52,602 nt of DNA from JAZLFH01 sp045615705 (GCA_045615705.1 JAZLFH010000068.1:1-52602), one strand, 5' to 3'. Counted from the first letter of the stretch, positions 7,484 through 16,508 are shown. Translations and numbers: made by a program. Notes: generated by a model not told the origin, from the sequence alone.

Positions 7484-8205
7484 TTAAAATTTGCCTCCAT
7501 AGGGGGATTGTAGTTTCCTTTTTCGTCATAAAGATAAAATGTGGGCAAAACCAAAACATCAAAACTTCCGTCTTTTACCGAATCCGTTAAAACCAAATCA
7601 GGACTTTTTTTGATATGGGAAGCAACAAACAAAATCCTTTTTGGTTCCAAGTTGTACTTTAAAAGAGTAGTTATAATATCACTTAGCCTGTCCGCACGGT
7701 GAACCATTGTAAAATGACCTTTTGACTTCAAAAGAAGTGATGCGTTTTTTACTACATCGTCAAGTGTACAAAGAATTTCGTGTTTTGCGATTGCCTTAGA
7801 ATCATTCGGACATAAAACACCGCAGTTTGCTCTTCTGTAAGGCGGATTACAAGTAACTAAATCAAATGAAGCCTTTTTAAAATACGAAAGTGATTCTTTT
7901 AAATCGCCCGTAACGATTGTAATCCGGTCCGAAAGAGAGTTTAACTCAACACTCCGAGTTGCTCTTTTTGAAACATCGCTTAAAATTTCAAGCCCGAAAA
8001 AGCGGGCAGAAACTTCTTTTGATGCCATAAGAGTCGGGATAATACCGCTTCCCGTACATAAATCAAGAACAACGGAATTTTTTTTAACTTCTGTAAAAGA
8101 TGCCAATAAAACAGCATCGCTGCCGAAACGAAAGCCGTTTTTTTCCTGAATTATTTTGTATCCGTTAACGCCCAATTCTTCGAGCGATTCATTTTCATAA
8201 ATCAT
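7477..8205 (-). CDS. trmN6: tRNA1(Val) adenine-37 N6-methyltransferase family (YabB/TrmN6)
   Basis: This is a 242-residue class I SAM methyltransferase with the motif I loop LDLCTGSGIIPTLM and the N6-adenine catalytic motif NPPYRR (about residue 119). The N-terminal GYKIIQEKNGFRFGSDAVLLASF is diagnostic for the YfiC/YabB group. The rsmI partnership matches Bacillus yabB-yabC. The ATG at 8205 lies only about 10 bases after the T-run of the upstream terminator hairpin, with a weak ribosome site. Either read-through feeds the operon or the start region hides a promoter. The precise tRNA target in this organism is not provable here. Confidence 0.92.
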   Translation of the reverse strand: MIYENESLEELGVNGYKIIQEKNGFRFGSDAVLLASFTEVKKNSVVLDLCTGSGIIPTLMASKEVSARFFGLEILSDVSKRATRSVELNSLSDRITIVTGDLKESLSYFKKASFDLVTCNPPYRRANCGVLCPNDSKAIAKHEILCTLDDVVKNASLLLKSKGHFTMVHRADRLSDIITTLLKYNLEPKRILFVASHIKKSPDLVLTDSVKDGSFDVLVLPTFYLYDEKGNYNPPMEANFKC

Positions 8206-8215
8206 ATCAATTTAC

Positions 8216-8247
8216 CAAAAAAACCGCGTCGCTTTATGCGACGCAGT
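8216..8247 (-). terminator. Terminator/attenuator between ferredoxin and trmN6
   Basis: On the minus strand a perfect 7-bp stem GCGTCGC / GCGACGC (8244-8226) with a 5-base loop is followed by GG and seven Ts. It ends the ferredoxin transcript. Because the next start codon is about 10 bases further on, it could also act as an attenuator for the trmN6 operon. Confidence 0.88.
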
Positions 8248-8264
8248 TTCTTCTGTCTGTTATA

Positions 8265-8435
8265 CTACGCCTCTTGGGGAGCACTTACAGGGCAAATGTT
8301 GGCACAGTTTCCGCAACCGATACATTCATCCTGATTGATAACATACTTGCCGTCTCCCTCTGCAATACAACTAACGGGACATTCAGATGCACATGCACCG
8401 CAGCTGATACATTCATCACTGATACAATAAGCCAT
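8265..8435 (-). CDS. Small 2[4Fe-4S] ferredoxin
   Basis: This 56-residue clostridial-type ferredoxin has two cluster-binding motifs, CISCGACASECP (residues 9-20) and CIGCGNCANICP (residues 38-49), each Cx2Cx2Cx3CP. It has the pseudo-twofold symmetry of the family. It is a cytoplasmic low-potential electron carrier. The ATG at 8435 has a very strong AGGAGGTG ribosome site. It has its own extended -10 promoter upstream and a terminator downstream, so it is a monocistronic, probably highly expressed gene. Codon 4 and codon 23 carry extra cysteines. Confidence 0.97.
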   Translation of the reverse strand: MAYCISDECISCGACASECPVSCIAEGDGKYVINQDECIGCGNCANICPVSAPQEA

Positions 8436-8464
8436 AACAGCACCTCCTATTCAAACTACCTTAC

Positions 8465-8492
8465 ATTTTAGCATAAATATTTAAAATAGCAA
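8465..8492 (-). promoter_or_regulatory. Ferredoxin promoter (extended -10)
   Basis: On the minus strand TTGCTA (8492-8487), a 16-base spacer and TAAAAT (8470-8465) are preceded by TGC, an extended -10. They lie about 30 bases ahead of the ferredoxin ATG. Confidence 0.75.
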
Positions 8493-8553
8493 GAGTTTTA
8501 TAAAAAAAAGTCAACAATATATGATATATTAAGGTAAATTTAGTTAAAAAACC

Positions 8554-8582
8554 TTGCAAAAAACACCTGCACATATTATAAT
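8554..8582 (+). promoter_or_regulatory. Promoter of degV
   Basis: TTGCAA (8554-8559), a 17-base spacer and TATAAT (8577-8582), then TTTAGGAGGG as ribosome site before the ATG at 8606. This is also the first promoter of the long plus-strand run to cinA. Confidence 0.75.
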
Positions 8583-8605
8583 TTAGAAGATTTAGGAGGG
8601 TTTTT

Positions 8606-9469
8606 ATGAAAATAAAAATTATTACCGATTCGGGAAGCGATTTACCAAAGGAAACAGCCGAAAAATTAGGCGTTACAATAGTTCCTCTTTGGTGCAGTTA
8701 CGATGGTGAAAACTATTTTTTGTCAGATTCCGTTTCAAATATTGATTACGCTAAAAAAATAGCGGAAACGGACACAATACCCAAAACCAGCCAGGCTCGT
8801 CCGGACCAGTTTGAAAAAGCATATCGTGATGCCGTAAAAGACGGATACGACACGATAATTGCGGTAGCGTTGGCTTCGGAATCGAGCGGAACTTGTCAAA
8901 ATGCAAACATTGCGGCACAAACGGTTATGGAAGATACCAAATGCGATATTACGGTAATTGATTCTCACACATTGTGCGTTATGTATGCGTTAGCCGTAAT
9001 TGAGGGAGCAAAAAAGGCAAATGACGGCGGCACAAAGGAAGAGGTAATTGAAGCAATACAAACCTCGCTTGATGATTACAAAGTTGTATTTATGGTAAAA
9101 GAACTTGAACATTTAAAAAAGAACGGCAGAATAAATACGGCAACTCTTATGGCACTTAATATGCTTGAAATAAAGCCGGTGCTTAACATAAAGGGCGGTT
9201 TGGTCTGTCAGCATTCAATGATAAAGGGCAGTAAAAAAAGAATAGCGAAGTTTTTAAAGATTGCGTGTGATGAAGGTTTGGTTTTAAAAGACATAAAGAA
9301 GGTCTTGATTGCACATTCGCTCGTAGATGATGAAGTAGCGGAACTGGAAACTCTCATAAAAGAAGAAAATCCGGACATTTTAATAGAAAAAATGGAAATC
9401 GGACCGTTAATCGCATCTCATGCGGGACCACATCTTTTAGGGTTGGTATTTAATCCTAAAAATTCTTGA
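8606..9469 (+). CDS. DegV-family fatty-acid-binding protein
   Basis: This 287-residue protein has the DegV hallmarks: the N-terminal IITDSGSDLPKE, SQARPDQFEKAYRDAV, the ALASESSGTCQNA loop that contacts the fatty-acid carboxylate, and the C-terminal IGPLIASHAGPHLLGL. DegV (FakB) proteins present exogenous fatty acids to the kinase FakA in other Firmicutes. No fakA is in the window. It precedes pgk-tpi, whose own promoter overlaps its stop codon, so the two can be transcribed together or separately. Confidence 0.94.
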   Translation: MKIKIITDSGSDLPKETAEKLGVTIVPLWCSYDGENYFLSDSVSNIDYAKKIAETDTIPKTSQARPDQFEKAYRDAVKDGYDTIIAVALASESSGTCQNANIAAQTVMEDTKCDITVIDSHTLCVMYALAVIEGAKKANDGGTKEEVIEAIQTSLDDYKVVFMVKELEHLKKNGRINTATLMALNMLEIKPVLNIKGGLVCQHSMIKGSKKRIAKFLKIACDEGLVLKDIKKVLIAHSLVDDEVAELETLIKEENPDILIEKMEIGPLIASHAGPHLLGLVFNPKNS

Positions 9470-9494
9470 AAACCCAAAAAAAGTATGTTATAAT
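9466..9494 (+). promoter_or_regulatory. Promoter of pgk-tpi
   Basis: TTGAAA (9466-9471, overlapping the degV stop), a 17-base spacer and TATAAT (9489-9494). The stretch AAAAAAAGTATGTTATAAT is identical to the promoter ahead of rimP (36072-36090). Confidence 0.8.
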
Positions 9495-9541
9495 AATTTG
9501 TTGAGAAAAAAATATAATATAAAAACAGAGGAGAATGTTTT

Positions 9542-11485
9542 ATGATGAACAAAAAAACAGTTGAAGACCTTAATGTTAAAGGAAAAAAGGTGCTTGTCCG
9601 TTGCGACTTTAATGTACCGCTTGACGAGAACAAAAATATAACAAACGAAAATCGTCTTTTGGGTGCACTTCCGACAATTAAGTACCTTATAAATAACGGT
9701 GCAAAGGTTATCCTTTGCTCTCATCTCGGTCGTCCCAAGGGCGAATTCAAACCCGAATTCAGTTTAAAGCCTGTTGCAAAAAGACTCGGAGAACTTTTAA
9801 ATCAGGAAGTAAAGATGGCACAAGATGTTATCGGCGACAGTGCAAAGAAGATTGCCTCTTCTTTAAAAGACGGCGAAGTTATGCTTATTGAAAATGTAAG
9901 ATACCACAAAGAAGAAGAAAAGAATAAACCCGAATTTGCTCAGGAACTTGCTTCACTTGCAGACCTTTATGTAAATGATGCATTCGGTACGGCTCACAGA
10001 GCACACGCATCAACAGCCGGTGTTGCCGATTATCTCCCGGCAGGTTGCGGTTACCTTATTCAAAAAGAAATCGAAATTATGGGCAAGGCACTTTCAAATC
10101 CCGAAAGACCTTTTGTTGCAATTTTGGGAGGTGCAAAAGTAGCGGATAAACTCGGAGTTATTTCAAACCTCATTGAAAAGGTTGACACACTTATTATCGG
10201 CGGCGGAATGGCATATACATTCTTAAAGGCAAAAGGTTACGAAGTAGGCAAGTCATTGGTTGACGATACAAAGATTGACTACTGCTCGGAGATGATGAAA
10301 AAGGCGGAAGAAAAGGGCGTAAAACTTCTTCTTCCCGTAGATACGGTTGTTGCAAGCGAATTCCCAAGCCCGATTACTGCCGAAATCAGTGTTAAGACAG
10401 TGGAAGCAACCTCCATTCCGACCGATATGGAAGGACTTGACATTGGCGAAAAGACAAGAGAACTCTTCTCGGACGCAGTAAAGAACGCAAAGACGGTTGT
10501 CTGGAACGGACCTATGGGCGTATTTGAAAATCCGATTTTGGCAGAAGGCACAATCGCAATGGCACAGGCTCTTGCAGACACCTCTGCAACAACAATCATA
10601 GGCGGCGGCGACAGTGCGGCGGCAGTTGAAAAACTCGGATATGCAGACAAGATGACACACATTTCCACAGGCGGCGGAGCAAGTCTTGAATTCTTGGAGG
10701 GGTTGGTACTTCCGGGTATTGATTGCCTTAACAACAAAGAAAGAGTAACACTTGCAGCGGGAAACTGGAAAATGAACAAAACTCCGAAGGAGGCTGTTGC
10801 ACTTATCGAAGAACTTAAAGAAAAAACCGGCGATGCAAAAAATGAGATTATCATTTGCCCGACATTTGTTTGCCTTCCCGATGCTGTAAAAGCTGCAAAG
10901 GGCACAAATATCAAAATCGGCGCACAGAATATGCATTTTGAAGACAAGGGAGCATTTACCGGCGAAATCAGTGCAAAGATGCTCACAGAACTTAAAATCA
11001 AGTATGTAATTATCGGACACAGCGAACGCAGAGAGTATTTCAGCGAAACGGACGAAACGGTAAACAAGAAGTTAAAGCAGGCATTCAATAACGGCATTAT
11101 CCCGATTCTTTGTGTCGGAGAATCACTTTCACAGCGTGAAAACGGAGAAACATTTGACTTTATAAATTCTCAACTTGAAGGAGCATTTAAAGACCTTACT
11201 CCATTCCAAGCGGAGCGTACAATTATTGCATACGAGCCGATTTGGGCAATAGGAACGGGAAAGACTGCAACAAGCGAGCAAGCAAACGAAGTATGTAAAT
11301 TTATCCGTGAAAAAATAAAGAAGATGTACGGGGAAGAAACCGCAAAAGCAATAAGAATCCTTTACGGCGGAAGCGTAAACAAGGATTGTGCAAAAGAACT
11401 CTTCTCAATGAGCGATATTGACGGCGGTTTAGTCGGCGGTGCAAGCCTTAAAGCGGACGATTTCACAATTATCGCAAACGCATGA
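9542..11485 (+). CDS. Phosphoglycerate kinase / triosephosphate isomerase fusion
   Basis: A single 647-residue frame joins two glycolytic enzymes. Residues 1 to about 397 are phosphoglycerate kinase (LVRCDFNVPLDE, SHLGRPKG, the nucleotide-binding GGGDSAAAVEKLG, and HISTGGGASLEFLEG). From about 402 a full triosephosphate isomerase follows: AAGNWKMNK with the substrate Lys (about 410), IGHSERR with the catalytic His (about 493), AYEPIWAIGTGK with the catalytic Glu (about 566), and ILYGGSVN. The junction (DCLNNKERVTLAAGNWK) is only a few residues and has no stop or slippery frameshift. A PGK-TIM fusion is established in Thermotoga maritima. GAGGAG lies 8 bases ahead of the first of two ATGs. gpmI follows 9 bases later. 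No gap gene is adjacent. Confidence 0.97.
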   Translation: MMNKKTVEDLNVKGKKVLVRCDFNVPLDENKNITNENRLLGALPTIKYLINNGAKVILCSHLGRPKGEFKPEFSLKPVAKRLGELLNQEVKMAQDVIGDSAKKIASSLKDGEVMLIENVRYHKEEEKNKPEFAQELASLADLYVNDAFGTAHRAHASTAGVADYLPAGCGYLIQKEIEIMGKALSNPERPFVAILGGAKVADKLGVISNLIEKVDTLIIGGGMAYTFLKAKGYEVGKSLVDDTKIDYCSEMMKKAEEKGVKLLLPVDTVVASEFPSPITAEISVKTVEATSIPTDMEGLDIGEKTRELFSDAVKNAKTVVWNGPMGVFENPILAEGTIAMAQALADTSATTIIGGGDSAAAVEKLGYADKMTHISTGGGASLEFLEGLVLPGIDCLNNKERVTLAAGNWKMNKTPKEAVALIEELKEKTGDAKNEIIICPTFVCLPDAVKAAKGTNIKIGAQNMHFEDKGAFTGEISAKMLTELKIKYVIIGHSERREYFSETDETVNKKLKQAFNNGIIPILCVGESLSQRENGETFDFINSQLEGAFKDLTPFQAERTIIAYEPIWAIGTGKTATSEQANEVCKFIREKIKKMYGEETAKAIRILYGGSVNKDCAKELFSMSDIDGGLVGGASLKADDFTIIANA

Positions 11486-11494
11486 GGTAACGAA

Positions 11495-13012
11495 ATGAAA
11501 AGACCTGTAACTTTAATCATAATGGACGGCTTCGGTTATTCCGAAAAAACGCAAGGCAATGCCGTAAAAATTGCAAAAACCCCTAATATTGATAAGTATT
11601 TAAAAGAATGCCCCAATACTTTAATCGGAGCATCGGGACTTGATGTCGGACTTCCTGACGGACAGATGGGAAACAGTGAAGTAGGGCATACAAATATCGG
11701 TGCGGGAAAGATTATTTACCAAGAACTTACCCGCATTACAAAATCAATTAATGACGGCGATTTCTTTAAAAACGAGGAGTTTTTAAACGCAGTTAATAAC
11801 TGTAAGAAAAACAACAGTACCCTCCACCTTTTCGGACTTTTGTCCGATGGTGGGGTGCATAGTCATAACACACATCTTTACGCACTTTTAAAACTTGCAA
11901 AAGAAAGTGGCTTAAAAGATGTTTTCGTCCACTGCTTTATGGACGGACGAGATGTTTCGCCTACATCGGGCATTGATTTTGTAAAGGATTTGCAAAACGA
12001 GATGGAAAAATTGGGCGTAGGTAAAATCGGCACAATTTCCGGCAGATACTACGCAATGGACAGAGATAACCGTTGGGAAAGAGTGGAAAAGGCATACTCG
12101 GCACTTGTTTACGGCGAAGGAAACCAAAACGAAAACGCACAAGATGCTGTTAAAAAGTCCTATGACGAAGGCGTAACCGATGAGTTTATCGTTCCGACAG
12201 TTGTTACAAAAGGTTCAAACATAAAGGCAAACGACAGTGTAATTTCGTTTAATTTCCGCCCCGACAGAGCAAGAGAAATTGCAAGAACACTTGTTGATGA
12301 CGATTTTTCCGGCTTTGAAAGGAGAAACGGAAGATTTCCGCTTTACTATGTCTGCATGACAACTTATGATGTAACAATGCCCAATGTAACGGTAGCGTTT
12401 AAGCCGGAAAAAAGGGAAATGAACTTTGGCGAGTATGTGTCAAGTCTTGGTATGACTCAGCTTAGAATTGCGGAAACGGAAAAGTATGCACATGTAACAT
12501 TTTTCTTTAACGGCGGTAAGGAAGAGCCGAGCGAGGGCGAAGACAGAGCACTTATACCTTCTCCGAAGGTTGCAACATACGATTTAAAGCCCGAAATGAG
12601 TGCTTTTGAGGTAACCGATGAAGCAGTTAAGAGAATTGAATCCGGAAAATATGATGTAATTATTTTAAACTTTGCAAACTGCGACATGGTAGGACATACA
12701 GGCGTGTTTGATGCGGCGGTTAAGGCTGTTGAAACGGTTGATACTTGCGTTGGAAAGGTTGTGGATTCTGTCCTTAAAATGGGCGGAGTGTTGTGCATAA
12801 CGGCAGACCACGGCAATTCCGAGCAGATGATAGACCCGCAAAGCGGAGATGTGTTTACGGCTCACACAACAAACAAAGTTCCTTTTATCGTAGTCGGAAA
12901 GGATTGTAAACTAAGAAGTGGCGGCGGTCTTTCGGACATTGCACCCACACTTATTAAACTTATGGGAACGGCTCAGCCCGAATGTATGAGTGGCAAGAGC
13001 CTGATTGAGTGA
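11495..13012 (+). CDS. gpmI: 2,3-bisphosphoglycerate-independent phosphoglycerate mutase
   Basis: The 505-residue cytoplasmic enzyme interconverts 3- and 2-phosphoglycerate using Mn2+. The alkaline-phosphatase-fold metal residues are visible in LIIMDGFGY at the start, the phosphoserine loop MGNSEVGHTNIGAG, HCFMDGRDVSPTSG, RYYAMDRD, FNFRPDRAREI, and the late CDMVGHTG and TADHGNSE. Length and motifs are normal. It follows the pgk-tpi fusion directly, so the operon covers three consecutive glycolytic activities. The stop overlaps the long form of the next gene. Confidence 0.98.
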   Translation: MKRPVTLIIMDGFGYSEKTQGNAVKIAKTPNIDKYLKECPNTLIGASGLDVGLPDGQMGNSEVGHTNIGAGKIIYQELTRITKSINDGDFFKNEEFLNAVNNCKKNNSTLHLFGLLSDGGVHSHNTHLYALLKLAKESGLKDVFVHCFMDGRDVSPTSGIDFVKDLQNEMEKLGVGKIGTISGRYYAMDRDNRWERVEKAYSALVYGEGNQNENAQDAVKKSYDEGVTDEFIVPTVVTKGSNIKANDSVISFNFRPDRAREIARTLVDDDFSGFERRNGRFPLYYVCMTTYDVTMPNVTVAFKPEKREMNFGEYVSSLGMTQLRIAETEKYAHVTFFFNGGKEEPSEGEDRALIPSPKVATYDLKPEMSAFEVTDEAVKRIESGKYDVIILNFANCDMVGHTGVFDAAVKAVETVDTCVGKVVDSVLKMGGVLCITADHGNSEQMIDPQSGDVFTAHTTNKVPFIVVGKDCKLRSGGGLSDIAPTLIKLMGTAQPECMSGKSLIE

Positions 13013-13013
13013 T

Positions 13014-13739
13014 ATGGATAAAATTGAAGGCAGAAATCCCGTCTTGGAAGCAATAAAATCAGGAATTGGGATTGAAAAAATTTATGTACGGCGTTTTGAG
13101 GGTAAAAACAGCCTTACTCCGATAATTAATGAGGCTCGCAAAAAAGGTATTGCAGTCAGCGAAACAGACCAAAAAAAACTTGATGAGATGAGCGAAACCC
13201 ACTCGCATCAGGGGATAATTGCCCAAATCAGTGCCGTAGAATACGCTGATATTGACGATATTTTAAAAGTGGCTCGTGAAAAAAACGAGCCACCTTTGGT
13301 AATTGTGCTTGATAAAATTGAGGACACGGGAAATCTCGGCTCGATTATAAGAACCGCCGAGTGTGCGGGAGTTCACGGCATAATTATTCCAAAGCACGGC
13401 GGTGTGGGACTGAATGCAACGGTTGCAAAAAGTTCAGCTGGTGCGATTTTTAATATGCCTGTTGCACGAGTAACAAATCTGGCACAAACCGTTGACCGCC
13501 TGAAAAAAGAGGGCATTTGGATAATAGGTGCGGATATGAATGGAAAAAATTCGCTCTATGACGATATCTTTTCGGGTCCGATAGCAATTATCATCGGCGG
13601 AGAAAATAACGGGATAAGCCGTCTTTTGCTTGAAAAGTGCGATTTTACGGTAAATATTCCCATGCGGGGAAGAATTAACTCGCTAAACGCCTCGGTGGCA
13701 TCGGCAATTATGATATACAGAGCTGTTGAAAAGCGATAA
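13014..13739 (+). CDS. rlmB: TrmH-family 2'-O-methyltransferase (RlmB-like, 23S rRNA)
   Basis: This 241-residue SPOUT methyltransferase has an N-terminal L30e-like substrate-binding domain (KIEGRNPVLEAIKSG...) and the knotted C-terminal domain with VLDKIEDTGNLGSIIRTAECAGVHGII, IGGENNGISRL and IPMRGRINSLNASVASAIMIY. RlmB methylates G2251 of 23S rRNA. The exact target in this organism is inferred. The ATG at 13014 follows the gpmI stop by one base. A TTG at 13005 would add three residues and overlap the stop, and neither start has a strong ribosome site. Confidence 0.93.
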   Translation: MDKIEGRNPVLEAIKSGIGIEKIYVRRFEGKNSLTPIINEARKKGIAVSETDQKKLDEMSETHSHQGIIAQISAVEYADIDDILKVAREKNEPPLVIVLDKIEDTGNLGSIIRTAECAGVHGIIIPKHGGVGLNATVAKSSAGAIFNMPVARVTNLAQTVDRLKKEGIWIIGADMNGKNSLYDDIFSGPIAIIIGGENNGISRLLLEKCDFTVNIPMRGRINSLNASVASAIMIYRAVEKR

Positions 13740-13751
13740 GGAGGAATTTTC

Positions 13752-14018
13752 TTGAAAGCAGTAGTAACGGTTGTAGGAAAAGACAGAACAGGAATAATCT
13801 CGGGAGTAAGCACACTCTTATACAAAGAAAACATCAACATTCTTGACATTTCTCAGACAATTATGCAAGACCTTTTTACCATGATAATGCTTGTCGATGT
13901 GGACAAGAATGCGGATTTGGGACTCTTAAAGGATAAACTGAACAAACTCGGCGAAGAATTATCGGTTTCAATAACACTTCAAAGAGAGGATCTCTTTGAC
14001 GCAATGCACAGAATATAA
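13752..14018 (+). CDS. ACT-domain protein (UPF0237 family)
   Basis: The 88-residue protein is a single ACT domain (KAVVTVVGKDRTGIISGVSTLLYKENINILDISQTIMQDLFTMIMLVDV), the small ligand-binding fold that senses amino acids. The order ACT gene followed by a PFL-family (UPF0210) gene is conserved across Clostridia and other bacteria, suggesting a joint function. It starts at a TTG (13752) with a strong AAGGAGG site. The ligand is unknown. Confidence 0.92.
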   Translation: MKAVVTVVGKDRTGIISGVSTLLYKENINILDISQTIMQDLFTMIMLVDVDKNADLGLLKDKLNKLGEELSVSITLQREDLFDAMHRI

Positions 14019-14039
14019 TGCATTTTAAGGAGAAGAAAA

Positions 14040-15380
14040 ATGCTTAATCCGTTTGAAATAACAGAAACAATTAATATGATAAAGGACGAGCATCTCGATG
14101 TTCGGACCATCACAATGGGAATATCCCTCTTTGATTGCATAAGAAGTGATAGTAAATCCACCTGTGATGCCGTTTACGATAAAATTTGCACTACCGCAAA
14201 AGACCTCGTAAAAACAGGCGAGAATATTGAAACGGAGTTTGGAATTCCCATAATAAATAAAAGAATTTCGGTAACTCCCGCTTCCTATCTCGTTGGCGTG
14301 GCAGACCCGATTGAATTAATAAAAGCACTCGATAAGTCTGCAAAGGAGACCGGAGTAAACTTTCTGGGCGGTTTCAGTGCATTGGTCGCAAAGGCAATGA
14401 CAAATGCCGATAAAAAACTCATTGATTCGATTCCCGAAGCACTTTCTGTAACCGACTTGGTATGTTCATCTGTAAATGTCGCTACAACAAAAGCGGGAAT
14501 TAATATGGATGCGGTCGCAAAAATGGGCGAAGTCATAAAAATTTGTGCAGAGAAAACCAACGGTATGGGTTGTGCAAAACTTGTTGTATTTGCAAACGCA
14601 GTTGAGGACAATCCTTTTATGGCAGGAGCGTTCCACGGCACCGGCGAGGGCGAGAGTGTAATAAATGTCGGCGTATCGGGTCCGGGCGTTGTAAGAAAGG
14701 CTCTTGAAAGTGTTAAGGGTGAGCCATTCGGCAAAGTAGCCGAAACCATCAAAAAGACGGCATTTAAGATAACCCGTGCAGGGCAACTCGTTGCACAGGA
14801 AGCATCAAAAAGACTTAATGTTCCGTTTGGAATTGTTGATTTATCATTGGCACCCACTCCCGCACGAGGGGACAGCGTTGCGTATATTTTGGAGGAAATG
14901 GGACTTTCCTCTTGCGGTATGCACGGAACAACTGCTGCTTTGGCACTTTTAAACGATGCGGTCAAAAAGGGCGGAGTTATGGCATCAAGTTATGTTGGCG
15001 GACTTTCGGGTGCGTTCATTCCGGTAAGTGAAGATGCCGGTATGATTCGTGCGGCAGAAAGAGAAAATCTTTCAATAGAAAAACTTGAAGCGATGACTTG
15101 CGTATGCTCGGTAGGTCTTGATATGATTGCAATTCCGGGGGACACTTCGGCATCAACAATTTCGGGAATAATAGCAGACGAGATGGCAATAGGAGTTGTT
15201 AATTCAAAGACAACCGCAGTGAGAATTATTCCCGCAATAGGGAAAACCGTAGGCGACAGGATTGATTTCGGAGGACTTTTGGGAACGGCTCCTATAATGA
15301 GAGTGAGAAACGAGTCTTGCGAAGAATTTATAAAAAGAGGCGGAAGGATTCCGGCACCTATTCATTCACTTAAAAACTAA
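14040..15380 (+). CDS. PFL-family protein (UPF0210/DUF711)
   Basis: This 446-residue protein matches the UPF0210 family, which has a pyruvate-formate-lyase-like barrel but no demonstrated reaction. Conserved stretches are ITMGISLFDC near the N-terminus, GFSALVAKAMTNADK, GAFHGTGEGES, INVGVSGPGVV and PTPARGDSVAYILEEMGL. There is no glycyl-radical motif, so it is not an active PFL. It follows the ACT-domain gene by 21 bases with an AAGGAG ribosome site. The two proteins probably act together, perhaps under amino-acid control. Confidence 0.93.
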   Translation: MLNPFEITETINMIKDEHLDVRTITMGISLFDCIRSDSKSTCDAVYDKICTTAKDLVKTGENIETEFGIPIINKRISVTPASYLVGVADPIELIKALDKSAKETGVNFLGGFSALVAKAMTNADKKLIDSIPEALSVTDLVCSSVNVATTKAGINMDAVAKMGEVIKICAEKTNGMGCAKLVVFANAVEDNPFMAGAFHGTGEGESVINVGVSGPGVVRKALESVKGEPFGKVAETIKKTAFKITRAGQLVAQEASKRLNVPFGIVDLSLAPTPARGDSVAYILEEMGLSSCGMHGTTAALALLNDAVKKGGVMASSYVGGLSGAFIPVSEDAGMIRAAERENLSIEKLEAMTCVCSVGLDMIAIPGDTSASTISGIIADEMAIGVVNSKTTAVRIIPAIGKTVGDRIDFGGLLGTAPIMRVRNESCEEFIKRGGRIPAPIHSLKN

Positions 15381-15392
15381 GAGGAAGATTTT

Positions 15393-16508
15393 ATGATATA
15401 TCTTGATAATTCCGCCACGACAAAACCTGCAAAAGAGGTAGCGGAAGTTGTATCCAAACATTTAAACAGTTTTTTCGCAAATCCGTCAAGCACTCACGAA
15501 CTCGGTAACGAAGAGGCAAAAAAAGTAGCAGAGGCAAGAGAAACCGTTGCCGATTTTTTGGGAGTGTCAAAAAATGAAATATACTTTACAAGTGGCGGAA
15601 CTGAATCGGATAATATAGCAATCTTAGGCTCGGCAAACATAAAAAAAGGAAAAAGGATTGTAACTACCACAGTTGAGCATCCGGCAGTTTTAAGAACGGT
15701 TGAACACCTTGAAAAACAGGGGTTTGAGGTTATAAAACTTTTACCCGAAACAGACGGCAGAGTGTCAGTTAAAAAGTTTTATGATGCAATAAATGAAGAT
15801 ACTTCACTTGTTTCATGTATGCATGTAAATAATGAAACAGGGGCAATAATGCCGGTTGATAAAATAAAAGAAATAATAGAGGAAAAAGCACCAAATGCTG
15901 TTTTTCACACCGATGCGGTGCAAAGTTTCGGGCATATTAAATTAACTCCAAAAAAATGGGGAATTGATATGCTGTCAATAAGCGGACACAAGATTCACGC
16001 ACCAAAAGGAATAGGCGTTTTGTATGTACGAAACGGTGTAAATCTCCACAGTCCCTCGTATGGCGGAAATCAAGAAAAATACAGGAGCGGAACATTAAAT
16101 ACGAGCGGAATTTTAGGACTTAAAAAAGCGGTGGAACTTATTGATTTAAGAGATAACGAAAAAGTTTGTTTACTAAAAAAACAACTTTTGGAAAATGCAC
16201 TTTCCATAGGCAAAGCACATCACAACGGCGGAGAGTGTGAAAGCCCGTATATATTAAATATTTCATTTGAAGGGATACGCTCCGAAACGCTTTTAAATGC
16301 ACTTTCCATGGAGGGCGTTTATGTGTCGGCGGGAAGTGCCTGCTCTTCATCGAAAGAAAGACAGAGTTATGTTTTAAAAGCAATGGGCGTAAAGCATTTT
16401 GACAATGCAATAAGGTTCAGTTTTTCAAGATATACAACAAAAGAGGAAATTGACGAAGCATCAAGAATACTTTTAAAAACAGTTAAAATGCTTCGGGGAG
16501 GAAAATAA
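15393..16508 (+). CDS. Cysteine desulfurase (NifS/IscS family)
   Basis: The PLP enzyme takes sulfur from cysteine onto an active-site cysteine. Of 371 residues, NSATTKP is at the N-terminus, the PLP-binding lysine is in SGHKIHAPKG (about 199), and the persulfide cysteine is in AGSACSSSK (about 316), inside the short mobile loop of the NifS-like type. The thiI gene follows immediately (1-base gap between stop and start), as in the nifZ-thiI pair of Bacillus, so its main role is likely sulfur donation for tRNA 4-thiouridine. A wider role in cluster assembly is possible. Confidence 0.96.
   Translation: MIYLDNSATTKPAKEVAEVVSKHLNSFFANPSSTHELGNEEAKKVAEARETVADFLGVSKNEIYFTSGGTESDNIAILGSANIKKGKRIVTTTVEHPAVLRTVEHLEKQGFEVIKLLPETDGRVSVKKFYDAINEDTSLVSCMHVNNETGAIMPVDKIKEIIEEKAPNAVFHTDAVQSFGHIKLTPKKWGIDMLSISGHKIHAPKGIGVLYVRNGVNLHSPSYGGNQEKYRSGTLNTSGILGLKKAVELIDLRDNEKVCLLKKQLLENALSIGKAHHNGGECESPYILNISFEGIRSETLLNALSMEGVYVSAGSACSSSKERQSYVLKAMGVKHFDNAIRFSFSRYTTKEEIDEASRILLKTVKMLRGGK

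Noticed and set aside
10253..11020. Long minus-strand open frame (255 residues) across pgk-tpi
   Set aside because: It lies wholly inside the PGK-TPI frame in the opposite strand, has no ribosome site and a cysteine-rich composition typical of antisense of conserved codons.
14285..14965. Minus-strand frame of 226 residues within the PFL-family gene
   Set aside because: Antisense of a conserved gene; proline/serine-rich composition and no start signal.
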